From positions 21,484 to 85,483 of the forward strand of contig JASANC010004495.1 of the NCBI GenBank assembly GCA_030248135.1: a DNA stretch of 64,000 nucleotides, in the 5' to 3' direction. This document shows positions 11,301 to 23,592 of the stretch, piece after piece. Position 1 is the first letter of the stretch; each line of letters begins with the position of its first letter. The notes under the pieces were generated by a model. It did no database searches. It was not told the origin of the DNA and worked only from the letters and a program-made list of their open reading frames with translations. The stretch is from Theristus sp. LFF4_11 (Eukaryota; Nematoda; Chromadorea; Monhysterida; Xyalidae). A program made the translations under genes and the position numbers.

Positions 11301-12816
11301 TTGGTTAGTGTATGTTTTGATTGTTTCTTAATTGCAAATGTTGCAAAGGATTGTTGCAAATGTTGCATTGTGGATGAAACAGTATAACGAGCAATACAAG
11401 AAATCAAAACCAGGGGGCCAGTTTTACAAAACTCAGTAGTCCAATAATGCTACACCACACCACTGAGCGCCGGCATCAATTCATGAGTCAAAAAATTGTT
11501 AGCTTCCTTACGTCACGTTGAAGAGCAGACATTGGTGAATCTATTGCATGAGAAACGGAGCTGCGATGTTTCTGGATTTCATTCAGTGGTGTAGCACTGT
11601 GGACTACTGAGCCTTGATAAAACCGTCCCCAGGCGTCGGCGACATCGACGGCCGCAACGCGTGGTACATGTCTCTGATCGTGGCGTACGTCATCATTGGG
11701 CTTGCCGTCATCACAATGTGCATCGATTTGGCATCCAGTCAAGTGAAAGTGCTGTTCACGAAACTGCATTACTTTGGACGGAAATTTCGGTGAGTGATTT
11801 GAGTTTTTTTCTCTGGCTTGCGTAAACTGAACCTCTCTGACTGACGCTTACTTTTTGCAATTTTTTTTGATTTTTTTGCTAACATTTTGATTTAGAAGTT
11901 TTCAAACTGAAAGTTGAGTAACGAATCAAATAAGCCGCAGGGTTGTTTAAATTAAAAAACGGGACTTATTGCGTAACAACAAATAGTCATGAAAGCGTCG
12001 AAGCACTCTAGTTTAGAAATTTGTTGTTGTTCTTCATTTTCAGTTGTTGTTGCTGCTTGTTTTGAGTTTTTGGCTCGGTTTATTTTCCAGAGGCGCCAAA
12101 CTAGCACTGTCCGCTGAAATTCAAGAAGCAATTCAGCTGATAGCGGCAATGAAATACAAGAACGATGTTACTTTGGACGATATCATAACGTTTCTTACGG
12201 TGCAAGAAAAACTGAAACGGCGACCATACATACCGAGGAATGTGTATTTCTTGAAATGGGTCGAAGATGATCCTGATTTGTACACAGGTATTATCCTTTT
12301 TTGGTTTCGAGAATCAATGCGCTTGCACACGCGAGGTCGGGCATAGGAAAACGTTTATCATAAATTCAAGTACCGTCACATAGGGGATTCGGATTTGTTG
12401 CTTTAGCTGTGCGGCTTTTCTTGCAGTGTGAAAGTTTTGTGACTACAAACTTCTTGAAATTGCAATAAATCCAATATTTTTCGTAAAATTTCCAGTTGTT
12501 TGATCAACTAAGTAATCCCGATTGATCAAAATAGCAATTTCCCACAAGTCAACGTGTAAAAACTCCAGCTATTCGTCGTCAGTCGACGATGGACAAGTTT
12601 GGCAACCGATACAGCCCGTCCGGCGATGCGCAAATGTATCGCATTCAAGAAGAAGACGAATTTGAATACTGCGACGACGACAAAGAACAAGACGAAATCG
12701 GCAACGACACCAGTGGCGATTATGCGAACCAGGCGAACCACAATTTTGTCAGTGACGAGCGCCTGTCGTCATTCAACGCGTCAGACTCGCCTGATTTGTT
12801 TGCTGATCGAAAATGA
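8341..12816 (+). CDS. Two-pore-domain potassium channel (K2P/TWIK-like)
   Basis: Ten exons: 8341-8389, 9263-9363, 9922-10068, 10164-10259, 10331-10499, 10628-10987, 11082-11303, 11633-11789, 12091-12287 and 12569-12816; about 581 residues. TM1 lies near residues 58-80, pore 1 near 170-190, and TM2 follows with GIPLLFITAADIGKFMSEMV. A long basic cytoplasmic linker with a poly-Pro stretch comes next, then TM3, pore 2 (TTIGVGD, about 379-385) and TM4. The acidic C-terminal tail follows. Pore 1 reads TSTGYE where K2P channels normally have TxGYG, while the downstream RVTPRTDAGR matches the family. Pore 2 has GVG instead of the common GFG. The channel would carry background K+ current in the plasma membrane. 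Exon 1 is the least certain: it fits by phase only. A 35-codon ORF at 8616-8723 in intron 1 has no clear role. Intron 2 contains a MITE. Confidence 0.83.
9394..9830 (+). mobile_element. Mariner-like MITE with G/C runs, copy 1 (K2P intron 2)
   Basis: Perfect ends TACCGTATTACCCCC and GGGGGTAATACGGTA enclose a body with long G runs and a unique core. Copies are at 12954-13416 and 48895-49339 in the opposite orientation. The outer TA is consistent with a TA target duplication. No coding capacity. Confidence 0.82.
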
Positions 12817-12953
12817 TTGACTTTTGAAAAAAAATCTGCATTTTGCTTGCAACCCCCCTCTGTTTACGAAATAATGCTGTTAACCAGCTTATTATAAAAG
12901 CTGGAGTCGAAACTGAATCATTGTTTGTTGACATCATCATTGTTTTGTTGACA

Positions 12954-13416
12954 TACCGTATTACCCCCATTAAACCCCCCCCCCACCATTAATCCCCCCA
13001 CCAATAAACCCCCACCCCCCCCCGACCAGTTTCCGAATAATCCCCCCCTCCCCACAAATAATCCCCCATGGGGGATTATTGGAGACCTGTTTGAAACACA
13101 TGCCCAGCGAATTCAGTGGCTGGTTGCAGTGAAAATGATGAAATTGTGCCACCAAAGGCCCCAAATGGGTGAGTTAATAGTAATTTCATAACAAAAGGCT
13201 GTTATAAAAGGAAATTTCTATGTAGAGTAGAAGTTTCTGCGACTTTCTTGCCTGCCATGCAATGTATTTTTGCCATTTTTCAAAAAAAACCCACCCCTAG
13301 AATTATTTGTAAATAAACCCCCCCCACCAATAATCCCCCCCCCACCAATAAACCCCCACCCCTAATAATCGCTGACGTATTAATCCCCCATGGGGGTTAT
13401 TGGGGGTAATACGGTA
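12954..13416 (-). mobile_element. Mariner-like MITE with G/C runs, copy 2
   Basis: Same family as 9394-9830, inverted, with terminal TACCGTATTACCCCC and its complement. It lies about 140 bases after the stop codon of the K2P gene. The core, containing GAATTCAGTGGCTGG, matches the other copies. Confidence 0.82.
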
Positions 13417-13650
13417 TGAACTTGTATGACTCGACACAGTTGCACGTGCAGCAAGCAAACGGCGAAACATGATCAAAAACAATGAACGTATGGCTGACGC
13501 AATGCGCCTACATTGCGTGACTTAATTGAGATTCAAAGTTTCAAATTCAAAATGATGTTCAGTCCTGTCACCAGTGAAACAGCAGTAGCAGTCTGAGGTT
13601 TGAGTCAAAAAGCGCGTGCAGTTAAAATTAGATTTGATGATGGATAAATA

Positions 13651-13912
13651 CCGTAAAGTCTTGCATATAAGGTCTCCTTATATAAATTTGAAAATCAAAA
13701 ATTTCTGAAAAAAGTGGAATTTCGTGTGACAACCTTATAAGTGGGAGGAGGTCTTATAAAGCGAAAATTAGGAATTCCGGGCCTTATAAACGGGGTAGGA
13801 TTTTGCCCAAGTCAAAATTTTGAATTTTTTGGTTTCCCGCCGTGTGACACTCCGCCCACTTTTGGGTGGGGGTCTTATAAGTGGGAGGAACCTTATATGC
13901 AAGACTTTACGG
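13651..13912. mobile_element. MITE with CCGTAAAGTC terminal repeats
   Basis: The ends share a terminal inverted repeat of about 24 bases starting CCGTAAAGTCTTGCATATAA, with inner GTCTTATAAGTGGGAGG sub-repeats. It is flanked by TA on the left and TG on the right, so a TA duplication with one change is possible. Only one copy is present here. Confidence 0.7.
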
Positions 13913-15053
13913 TGTGAAGAAGCCTGTCTTCCTGCGCGCACACGAAGCCGGTGACATTTGATCAATCTGACAAAGACGCACTGTTTTCAGTGTCATAGTG
14001 TTTGGACGCAGCTATTAATATACACTATTGAACTTGCAGCGAGTTACTTGCTTTCTGTACAAACGTAACCGGGCTCAGGAAGATATGTAATTGGATGCGA
14101 AAACTGCAACCGAGAGAACATGAGAACAGAGAACCGTTCCCAAATGTCACGCATGAGACATGCTGCAGCACATTGCCACGCTCCGTGCGGCTCAGTCTAC
14201 GTTGCATTTTGCCAGTTTTTGTTTTTCAGAACTTTTTGCACAAAACTAATTTATTTCGTCCAACTAGTTTCCATCTTTTTATTGTCGGAAAAAAGTCGAC
14301 GTACACAGCTACTGTACCTATTTGAAAACAACAACCGAGTTTTTCTGTTCTGAAACGAAAACAAAGAAACGTGAATTGCTGTAATTGTTCTTTGTTATTG
14401 CCGTCATACTTTTGCGCTGGATCGCTCGCTTTGCTCTTGGTTGAAATAAGCATAAACATGCGACTTTTGCGTTGCAAACGTTCGGTCGGAACCGGCATTT
14501 TTGCTAGCCAAGTTTGACATTATGTGGTAATTGAGTTCCCAAAAATGCTTTTGTTTTGCAACAACACTGAATGTTTGCCCCGAAGACTCTCCGGGCATCC
14601 GTAATTAAGGCATCTGAACATTTTGAACCACTCAAACGCTGTATAGAGTTTTTTCTCGAAACGACCGCATAAACAACTGCAGAGAAAACGGAAGTTTAGT
14701 GGTTGAACTAGAGGACGTCCGGTCTTGCATGTGCTTTTTCGTAGACGCAAACAATGTAAGTGCAAGTGTATTTTTACATGTTCAAAAACTTGTGTTCTGG
14801 CACGCAACATCAATTACAGTCAACGTCAACAACAACAGTCCGCGCTGTATTTAGTGGATTAATTAATTGAACCTGCTTCCGGTCTGTACTTTTTTGTCCA
14901 AACATCCACAACAATTCCATGCTCTAAAAAATGTAATGAGTTTGTGATTAGCCAGAAAAAATACTTTAAGAGATCATCATCCGGAAATTGGCAGGGACTT
15001 TTTGAAAATGTACTTTTACCCTGGCCCAAGATAGATTTTGCTCAAATTTGTTA
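13913..15053. other. Intergenic region, nothing recognised
   Basis: AT-rich sequence with scattered short open frames. No splice-consistent coding stretch, RNA gene or repeat is seen. Confidence 0.4.
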
Positions 15054-15963
15054 CAGCATGGCCGAATAAATAAGGTAGTCCTTGATGGATCAAGGCGGGA
15101 TCAGGAGTTGTCTTTTCAAGAATGCCCAGATAATTCCCAACCGTGTGTGCAAGGGAGAAAGAATAAACGGAATAGCACGAATAGCGAGGATCAATTAGTT
15201 TAAAAACACGTCAAATTTGACACACAATTGTTTTTTTTCTTTTATTCAAGTTTCTCGCGCTCCTTGCACCCTGAAAAACTGCCATGTTTACTCGGTCATT
15301 TCGTAGATGGTGATATCCAGATATTAGTTGGACGAACCTATATTTTTAATACAACGCCTAATAGGTTTGTCCAACCAATAATAGCTAAAAAATTGTTGAG
15401 TAATATGTTTTAAAGTACAGTACATGGGCGTTCTCAGTGTCAGAAAAACTGCTTTATTATCATAGTGGCCACTGTGAAATTAGAAAGGCAATGAGTTTGC
15501 GCAAAAACTGTATCAACGAAAAAAAATATTTTTAAAAAATGGCATGTGTTGTATGTAGTGGTCGTTTCAAAAAAGGTTGCTATTAACAAATGATACCCAA
15601 CCCATCTAATTGAACCTTGCTCGGATCTGGTTTTTTCATTGCTGTGGTCTTCTGCCACAGCGGGTATTTTTTACCGTATCAAATTGTAAAACATACAGTA
15701 TGACCGTTTAAACATGGCAGCTTTTTTCAGGGTGCAAGGAGCGCGCGAAATTTGAATCAAAGAAAAAAGTTGCTCAGAAACCCTACTGCATGTCAAATTT
15801 TACATGTTTCTAAAAATTAATTGGTAATGCGGACTATTCTGTTCATTATTTCTACCTTTGCACACTCGATTGGCGGATATCTTATCATTTTTGAGAAAGG
15901 AAACTCCTAGTCTGCGACTAATCTCGCCTTGATTGAGACTGCCATATTTATTCGGCCATACTG
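15054..15963. mobile_element. Degenerate Tc1/mariner-like inverted-repeat element
   Basis: The ends CAGCATGGCCGAATAAATA and TATTTATTCGGCCATACTG are inverted repeats next to TA. A second internal inverted repeat contains CTTGCACCCTGAAAAA and its complement. On the minus strand near the right end, a short frame reads SLNQGEISRRLGVS, resembling a transposase helix-turn-helix. The arms have diverged, so the element is old. Confidence 0.55.
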
Positions 15964-16067
15964 TACATGTGCGATATTTTCGCCTGTCTATCATAAGTAA
16001 ACTCAGTTGTCTCGACAAACGTGTTGCTTGAAAACGTTTTCCACACCCCAACTGCAAAATGTTTTAA

Positions 16068-18467
16068 CACCGTTTGTAAATAAGAGTGGGGGGGTCTGCG
16101 CTACATGGGAAAGTTTTCAAACCAAGGGTGCAGGGACATTCTACTAATCAAGGCGCTTCAGGTTTACCCCCTGAGTACCCCCTGATTATGCCTATAAAGG
16201 TCGTTTTTAGGGCGCGGAAGTTAAAAAACCCTCGATTTTTTGCGATTTTTCGCAAAGTGTACCTTTTTAGCCCTACCGTATCTCGTAGTTGCACAGTTTC
16301 TGGAACCTCACACAGTATTCACGTGAAAGATCTTGCGGAGTTCTTTAAGACCCTGTATCAATGAGCCCTTGCAAGGGGGGTCTCTGAGGCGCTACGACGC
16401 TAGTTAAAATTACTTTTTTTAAAAATTACGCTATTTTTTAAAAACATTTTTTGAGCTCATAAACACAATTTTTCGATTTTCATTTTTGGTTCTACAGGGG
16501 GGTTTTCGGGGTCGCTGAATTCGAATCTGATCTTAGATTTTTGCCCCGGGCATTTTTTTGCCCTAAAATTGGGCAAAAACACATTTTTTTGCGTTTTCCA
16601 GTGTTTTTTGGTTTTAATTTTTAATTTTAAGTGCGGATTTTTTTAACAAAGCTGTTTTACAACAGCCTCACAACCGCTGTATCGGAATCAGTTTTGATAT
16701 TTTGCAACTGACCACTTGCCCACTCAAAAAATGGGTAAAAAGTTGATTTTTTTGCTTTTTGCACACGTTTTCGTTTCACAGTGAAAAAATCAAGTTAGAA
16801 ACAACTTGTAATTTAAATTTTTAGTTCTACATAGAAGGTTTCGGGTCGCTGAATTCGAATCTGCCCTTAGATTTTTGTCCAGGGACTTTTTTTGCTCTAA
16901 AAGTTGGGCAAAAACACATTTTTTTGCGTTTTCCAGTGGTTTTTTGTTTTAATTTTTAGTTTTAAATGTAGAGTTGATTAAAAAACAGTTTCATAACAAC
17001 CTTACAACCGCTGTATCTGAATCAGTTTTGATATTTTGCAACTGACCACTTGCCCACCCAAAAAATGGGTAAAAAGTTGATTTTTTTTGCTTTTTGCACA
17101 CTATTTCGTTTCACAGTAGAAGAATCAGTTTAGAAACAATTTGTAATTTTAATTTTTAATTCTACAGAGAGGTTTTCGGAGTCGCTGAATTCGAATCTGA
17201 CCTTAGATTTTTGCCCCGGGCATTTTTTTATTCTAAAAATTGGGCAAAACCACTGAAAAACGCATAAAAATGTGTTTTGCCCCATTTTTAGAGCAATAAA
17301 AATGCCCGGGGCAAAAATCTAAGGTTAGATTCGAATTCAGCGATTTTGAAAACCTCCCTGGAAAATTAAAAATTAAAATTACAAGTTGTTTCTAACTTGA
17401 TTTTTTCATTGTGAAACGAAAACGTGTGCAAAAAGCAAAAAATCAACTTTTTACCCATTTTTTAAATGGACAAGTGGTCAGTTGCAAAATATCAAAACAG
17501 ATTCAGATACAGCGGTTGTATGCCTGTTATAAAACAGCTTTGTTAAAAAAAATCCGCATTTAAAATTAAAAATTAAAACAAAAAACCACTGGAAAACGCA
17601 TAAAAATGTGTTTTGCCCAACTTTTAAAGCAAGAAAAGGCCCGGGACAAAAATCTAAGGTCAGATTCGAATTCAGCGACCCCGAAACCTTCTATGTAGAA
17701 CTAAAAATTAAAATTACAAGTTGTTTCTAACTTGATTTTTTCATTGTGAAACAAAAACGTGTGCAAAAAGCAAAAAATCAACTTTTTACCCATTTTTTGG
17801 GTGGGCAAGTGGTCAGTTGCAAAATATTAAAACTGATTCCGATACAGCGGTTGTAAGGCTGTTGTAAAACAGCTTTGTTAAAAAAATCCGCACTTAAAAT
17901 TAAAAATTAAAACCAAAAAACGCTGGGAAACGCAAAAAATGTGTTTTTGCCCAATTTTAGGACAAAAAAATGCCCGGGGCAAAAATCTAAGATCAGATTC
18001 AAATTCAGCGACCCCGAAAACCCCCCTGTAGAACCAAAAATGAAAATCGAAAAATTGTGTTTATGAGCTCAAAAAAATGTTTAAAAAAATAGCGTAATTT
18101 AAAAAAAAAGTAATTTTAACTACCGTCGTAGCGCCTCAGGGACCCCCCTTGCAAGGGCTCATTGATACAGGGCCTTAAAGAACTCCGCAAGATCTTTCAC
18201 GTGAATACTGTGTGAGGTTCCAGAAACGGTGCAACTACGAGATACGGTAGGGCTAAAAATGTACACTTTGCGAAAAATCGCAAAAAATCGAGGGTTTTTC
18301 AACTTCCGCACCCTAAAAACGACCTTTATAGGCATAATCAGGGGGTACTCAGGGGGTAAACCTGAAGCGCCTTGATTAGTAGAATGTCCCTGTACCCTTG
18401 GTTTAAAAACATTTCCATGTATCACGGAATGTTCCTAGGGCCCCCCCACTCTTATTTGCAAACGGTG
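16068..18467. mobile_element. 2.4 kb foldback element flanked by TTAA
   Basis: Near-perfect inverted arms of more than 1 kb. The termini CACCGTTTG(T/C)AAATAAGAGTG lie just inside TTAA at 16064-16067 and 18468-18471. Each arm holds about three diverged copies of a roughly 300-base unit containing GAATTCGAATCTGA and GATTTTTGCCCCGGGCA; the axis is near 17.25 kb. The TTAA flanks suggest a piggyBac-like non-autonomous element. No transposase is recognised. Open frames of about 90 codons recur in both arms (16086-16364 plus, 18159-18425 minus) only because the arms are copies. Confidence 0.8.
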
Positions 18468-18471
18468 TTAA

Positions 18472-20180
18472 TGAGCCGTTCCTATTCGGTCCTCCTGTCG
18501 CCACTTTTCTTTTTTCACATTTTTACCACTTTTGTATTTTGATAAGACATGAAGAGAGACGTTACAAAAATAAGAACATGGAAAAGGACAGCACATGGAA
18601 GAAACCGGTTTGGGTTCACGGACACTTCTCCTGTTTAGTAAGCCGATAAGCCGACATGATTTTACCTTTTTTCACATTGTTTTTTAGTTACTCCTTTGAT
18701 CGCCCAACACACAGCTGATTTGCGACCAAAATAAGCCGCATTGATTGGTTGAATTTTTCAGTCTTGTTTTCTCATTATTGCTTGTTTATCATCTATTCAT
18801 TAACTTTTAACATTCAAATATTCTAAAATCCTTCAAAAATAGCAATACGTTCTGTGTGCGTCTAATGTAATCTGAAAACATATGACGTGTTCATAAGAAG
18901 GCTCAAAAGAGCTCGATAAGTCACTGAGTTTTGAACAGTATCAAATCCTGATGCAAGTAAATGCAAACTGCGTCACCAACGCATACAACAATTTGTCCAT
19001 ATTATGTTATGTGCACATTTGTAAAGCGTTGTGTCCAGAAAAAAGCAGTTTTCAAGCCGTTCGGCAACTGATTGAACCAGTCGATCATACCGTTCAACAT
19101 ACATTTGCATTTGCAATAAAACGCAATAATGACTATGATTGCTCGGTGCTGTCACCAGGATGTGGCCATCTTTTTTGTGACAGAGAACTGAACCTCTTAA
19201 TGTACTGTACTTTATTTGCTATGAAATGCGCGTGTGATATGGAATGATATTGATGTGGGGGTCGTTTCTGTGTGGGGAAAATCATGGGCAAATAGCTTAT
19301 TGGAGGCCTGTGAATTTTAAAATTGGGCTCATTGATCAGTGCAATTAGCGCAGAAACCAGCTCCATTTTTAGGTTTAAGGAACGTCTATCACAGCTTCAT
19401 ACACGTGCATAATATCACCATCAAAGCGTTGTAACATACGCACTTTTTTATTTTGTATATAATGTTTGCATTCATGGTTTACTTTTCTAACAAGTTCACG
19501 TACATGTACATGGCAGGGAAGAGCATGCATGAATGGATAAACATTAGAGGTTTTACTCATTTTATTGTTTAGTTCCAGTTTTACCTCATTTACAAGGGTT
19601 TAGGTACAGACATAACGTGCAAGTATATGTCAGACATGTACATGTCAGTAAACCACAACCAAAAGAACCCATGCAACAAACAGCGTTGTACAGTGTGTAC
19701 GTGTACTGTACGTGATTGTCAACTGAGAAGAGAAGCCAAACCACTTCTGGTGTTCTAAAAAATTACATCCATTTCTGAGCGCTTCCTATCCCATGACCTT
19801 CATGCGATTTGTGTAACATTTTTCAGAGAATAAATTCAATTTTCAGCATTACCTATACTGACGTTCTGAATGGTTAATGAAGAACGTTATTCGAATACAG
19901 TAATTTTCAGGTTTGTATCTATACAAGCATGCTGAATGAATCTACATGTTTATATTTCGTTTCGCCTGGTTATCAAATGACATGGCCTGCCTAAGAATAA
20001 ACGCAATCTGATATGCTAATCTGATATGTATTGTGTGTTTATCACATCTCTTCATGGCTTCATGCGCGGCGTCTATTGAGCTGACCACTTTTAATCCGTT
20101 CCAGTTCATACTTGTACGTGTGCGTTTTTGTATGGCTTTATAAAATCCGCCGAACCCCGGCATAATGAATTTTTGTCCAA
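18472..20180. other. Intergenic region upstream of the GPCR
   Basis: AT-rich, with small frames on both strands such as 18951-19247 plus. None shows a domain, signal peptide or splice context I recognise. Confidence 0.4.
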
Positions 20181-20338
20181 GCTAAAAAATGTCCGAGTTC
20201 GTGTCCAGTGACGTGTCCCGCGTCGTGTCCTCTGCCGCGCGATTTTCCGAAAATAAAAATCTTGTTAATTTTAGTTCGTTTTCCGGAACAGGACACGCGG
20301 CGGGACACACCACCGGACACGAGTTAGGACATTTTTTC
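20181..20338. repeat. GTGTCC-rich inverted repeat upstream of the GPCR
   Basis: AAAAAATGTCCGAGTTCGTG at the left matches the inverted complement of ACGAGTTAGGACATTTTTT at the right, with internal GTGTCC/GGACAC words. It is related to 6631-6832 and probably a MITE. Confidence 0.55.
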
Positions 20339-20595
20339 CAGCGTGTCGTACGCAGTATCCGGTAACGGCTTGAAATATGCGGTTTTACTTATGCGACACT
20401 CATACTTTATATGCTTTACTGGTGCTGCAGTATGTTTAGCTGTCGCACTTTGCTATCTATAAATGATCGCGCACAAGATTGTCGTTATTATCGCATTTCA
20501 GCACAGTGTGTGGCCACGGCCGGCCATAGGTGCACTGCAACAGCTGGTTTTCTCTGTGACACAAAATCATTGAAACAACGTGTAATCATTGCGAT

Positions 20596-23592
20596 ATGAC
20601 TCCGTGGCCGTCAGACGTCGACGAGAATCTAGGGCGGCTACTGCAGCAATTCGTCGATCGACTCGGCCACAATGTCAGCAATCTCTCGGATTACATCGAC
20701 TATCTGAACGCGAGCAGTATCGGCGATTCGACTGATGACCACAGCGGCGACCGCTGGCTGCGCCTCATGTACAGCGCCGTCATACCGGCGATCTGCGTCG
20801 GCGGCTTCTTCATGAACTGCGTCTCGGCGTACATCTTCGCCGGACGCCTGACGCGAAAGTGCGCGCGCGGCGGCCTCGTGGGCAGCCCGAGAAACTTCAA
20901 TTACAGGTGCGTGTGCCGCTCAACTGACGCCGAAATTGTGTCTGAACTGGTATCCGCCATCTGGTGTCCTGCGCGTTCTTCTTGTCCCAGCGGAAAATGA
21001 AACTGCCGCAAAACACCGAGTGTGATGATGCCATTTTCATTTCCGGAACACGATGCGGGGACACCTAGGGTGACAAGACACCTTAAGCTGCATTCATGAA
21101 GCAGTATTTATCTAAGCATACAGTTATATTTAACACAGATGTGTCATTGATAAATACTGCTTCATGAATGCCCTTTTAGGCCGAAAGTAAACAGCTCTCT
21201 ACAGATGGACTGCACATTTTCGTAGTGAAACGAATTCTCTGTTTTCGTTTCAGCGTCTCACTGGACGCATTTCTCATGACGCTGTGCAGCTACGACGCCG
21301 CATTGCTGTTGGCCGCTAATCTCGTGTTTCCCGCCCGCAAGCTCTGTCTCGTTGAGCATAGTGTTCGTTTCGTTTCTCAGTTTCACATGGATTTTTTTTT
21401 GAATTTCAATCGATCATATATACTTCGTCCGCTAAGCAACACAACCAATCAGCGTCTGCATGTACTGGGACAAAAGCTATCAATGAAGCAAAAAAGCTAA
21501 CGAGAACACGCGAGAAACCACGGCATCTTGAAGTTCCTTTTGTGAATGAGTAACTACAGTTGATTGAACGATAATGAACGATAATGAATGACAACCAACG
21601 CCGAACACAGAGAAAATCGAGTCACAGAAACAGAAGTGCTCGACGTATTGTGGCACTAATTTGGTATCGCCACAAAATGTTGAGAGCTTTGGAACTTTAA
21701 TGTTGTAATGCGCTTGCATTTTCAGACAGCACTGACGTGTCGCCTGTTGCTCGGGGCGATGCCTTACACATTTCCGTTGCTGCTTTTTGCACAGTTCGGC
21801 TCCGTTTGGACGTGCGTTGCGATCGCTGTCGATCGATACATCGTCGTGTTCCATCCGTTGCGGCGTAGCAGTTGGTTAGGAGAGGGGTCGGCGGTTTCAA
21901 GCCGCGCTATTCTTTTTTCACAGTCTAACTCTATAACACATTGAACTAGCTGATTGGTTGATGCATTCTGCATATGGATTGCTGTGGAGGCAGAGTTTGG
22001 TTTGAACAGAACACATGCATCACATGATCACCAATCAATCAGCTTGTTGGATATGCTGTGGAGCTAGACTGTATATGGGTTATTTTTGGCCAATGAGATT
22101 GCGAATAATCTGAAATAATGTCGCGACCTCTTATATCGCGTGTGCAAAATACAGGCAATCGCGATATAAGAGTCGCAACAAATAATCGAGATTTCAGAGG
22201 TCAAATGAAGAGCACCAAATGAATTCCAAAAATTTCTCAATTGAAGTGCACCAAAACCAGAATTCCAAAACTTCTCACTTACCAGGTGCACCACATGCAA
22301 CGTCGGCGTGACGGTTCTGGTGATCGCCGTCGCGGGGTTCGCATTTCGGATGCCGACGCTGTTCGCGCTGCGCTACAACGCCACTGAGAACTACCTCGAG
22401 ACGACCGCGCTGATGAACGACAAGGCGTATCGCTTGATCTACCACACGATCCTCTACAGCACCTGCATGTTCCTGATCCCGTGGACGATCATCATCGTGT
22501 CGAATACAGCCGTGTTCGTGCGCGTCATGACACGACGAAACAGCGTCATCCTGAAATTGATCAAAATCGGCAAGGAGAGGTCGGCGAGCGGGACTGTTGT
22601 TTATGCATACAACACTGGTGACTCGACAAAAACGTTCAGTCAATTGTGTGGCACAGTCGCGTTTGTTGAGCAACCCAACCACTACTGGGTTGCGCGCAGT
22701 CAGCCTTAGCGACCGCCGTTTGCATCAACACTGAAAACCGGTTCCAAACATTTTCTAATGCCGAAAGTTCGGCAACTTAATGCAAATTCAAAATGACCCC
22801 AGTGACCGAACCGTACCTCAGAGGATAACTTCATGATTTCGCCCGCCGAGAGGGAGGCATGAAAAAACGATCGGTGAAAACATATTGTCATCAACGAAAC
22901 AAACAAACTTTTCACCAACCCCTATACATCTCCGATGTCAGTATTATCTGTGCACCAGCATTTTCAGACGCCGCCGCGAGCTGATGCGCACGCTGGCCGC
23001 CTCGCTCGTCTGCCTGACGTTCGTCGTCTTCAACCTCCCGGCCACGTTCGTCTCGCTCGACTCCGAGCTGCGCCTATTCCCGGCCGGCAGTCGCGCGTTC
23101 GCCGAATCGCTCGGCACCGCGTGCGTCTGCGTCAACTCCGCCACCAACTGGATCATCTATTCGGCGACGGCGAAGATGTTCCGCCGCCGTGTCGTGCAGC
23201 TGCTGCTGCCGTGTGCGGCGGCGCAATGGAGACGCCGCAGGGGTACACGCGCGGCGGCGGTCGCGGACGAGACGAGTCAACCGGACAACAGCGCCCTGGT
23301 CGGCATGGGACCGTTGCTGTTGATGCGCGCGTTCGGCTCGCCGGCGGAACGCTGCAGCAGCTCGCGGCGACGACGCCGACGGAAGCGCAAGGACACGCCC
23401 GCAAAGTTTCGCACGACCATCGGTGGCACGAAGGCGAGCGACCGCTGCAGCCGACAGCTGCTGAGCAAGGGCAACTCGAAAGTGCTGGTCGAGCCGAAAC
23501 TGGACGTGATCGTCGAGGTCAAGTCGAACACGAACACCGCCAGCCGTATGACGAACAGCGTCAGTCAGAACAACAGCAATGTCGTCTTGTGA
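20596..23592 (+). CDS. Rhodopsin-family (class A) GPCR, possibly peptide-activated
   Basis: Five exons: 20596-20906, 21254-21362, 21726-21874, 22286-22579 and 22968-23592; about 495 residues. The N-terminus is extracellular with Asn-X-Ser/Thr sites. TM1 is near residue 58, TM2 in exon 2 and TM3 in exon 3, ending in VDRYIVVFHPLR, so the DRY motif is at about 176-178. Cys145, at the top of TM3, is placed for the conserved disulfide. TM4 and TM5 lie in exon 4, TM6 and TM7 in exon 5. The NPxxY motif is replaced by NSATNWIIY, as in several invertebrate peptide receptors. A long basic, Ser-rich C-terminal tail follows. The overall plan recalls FMRFamide/galanin-type neuropeptide receptors, but the ligand cannot be assigned. 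The exon 3 donor (GTTAGG at 21875) was chosen because it restores the phase for SWCTTCNVGV. Intron 1 holds a TTAA hairpin MITE. Confidence 0.82.
21083..21178. mobile_element. TTAA-flanked hairpin MITE, copy 2 (GPCR intron 1)
   Basis: GCATTCATGAAGCAGTATTT and its complement form the hairpin. The left flank is TTAA and the right flank TTTTAGG. Same family as 7700-7798. Confidence 0.66.

Noticed and set aside
16086..18425. A roughly 90-residue frame conserved in both arms of the TTAA palindrome
   Set aside because: The arms are copies of each other, so the conservation does not show coding; no splice or start context and no family resemblance.
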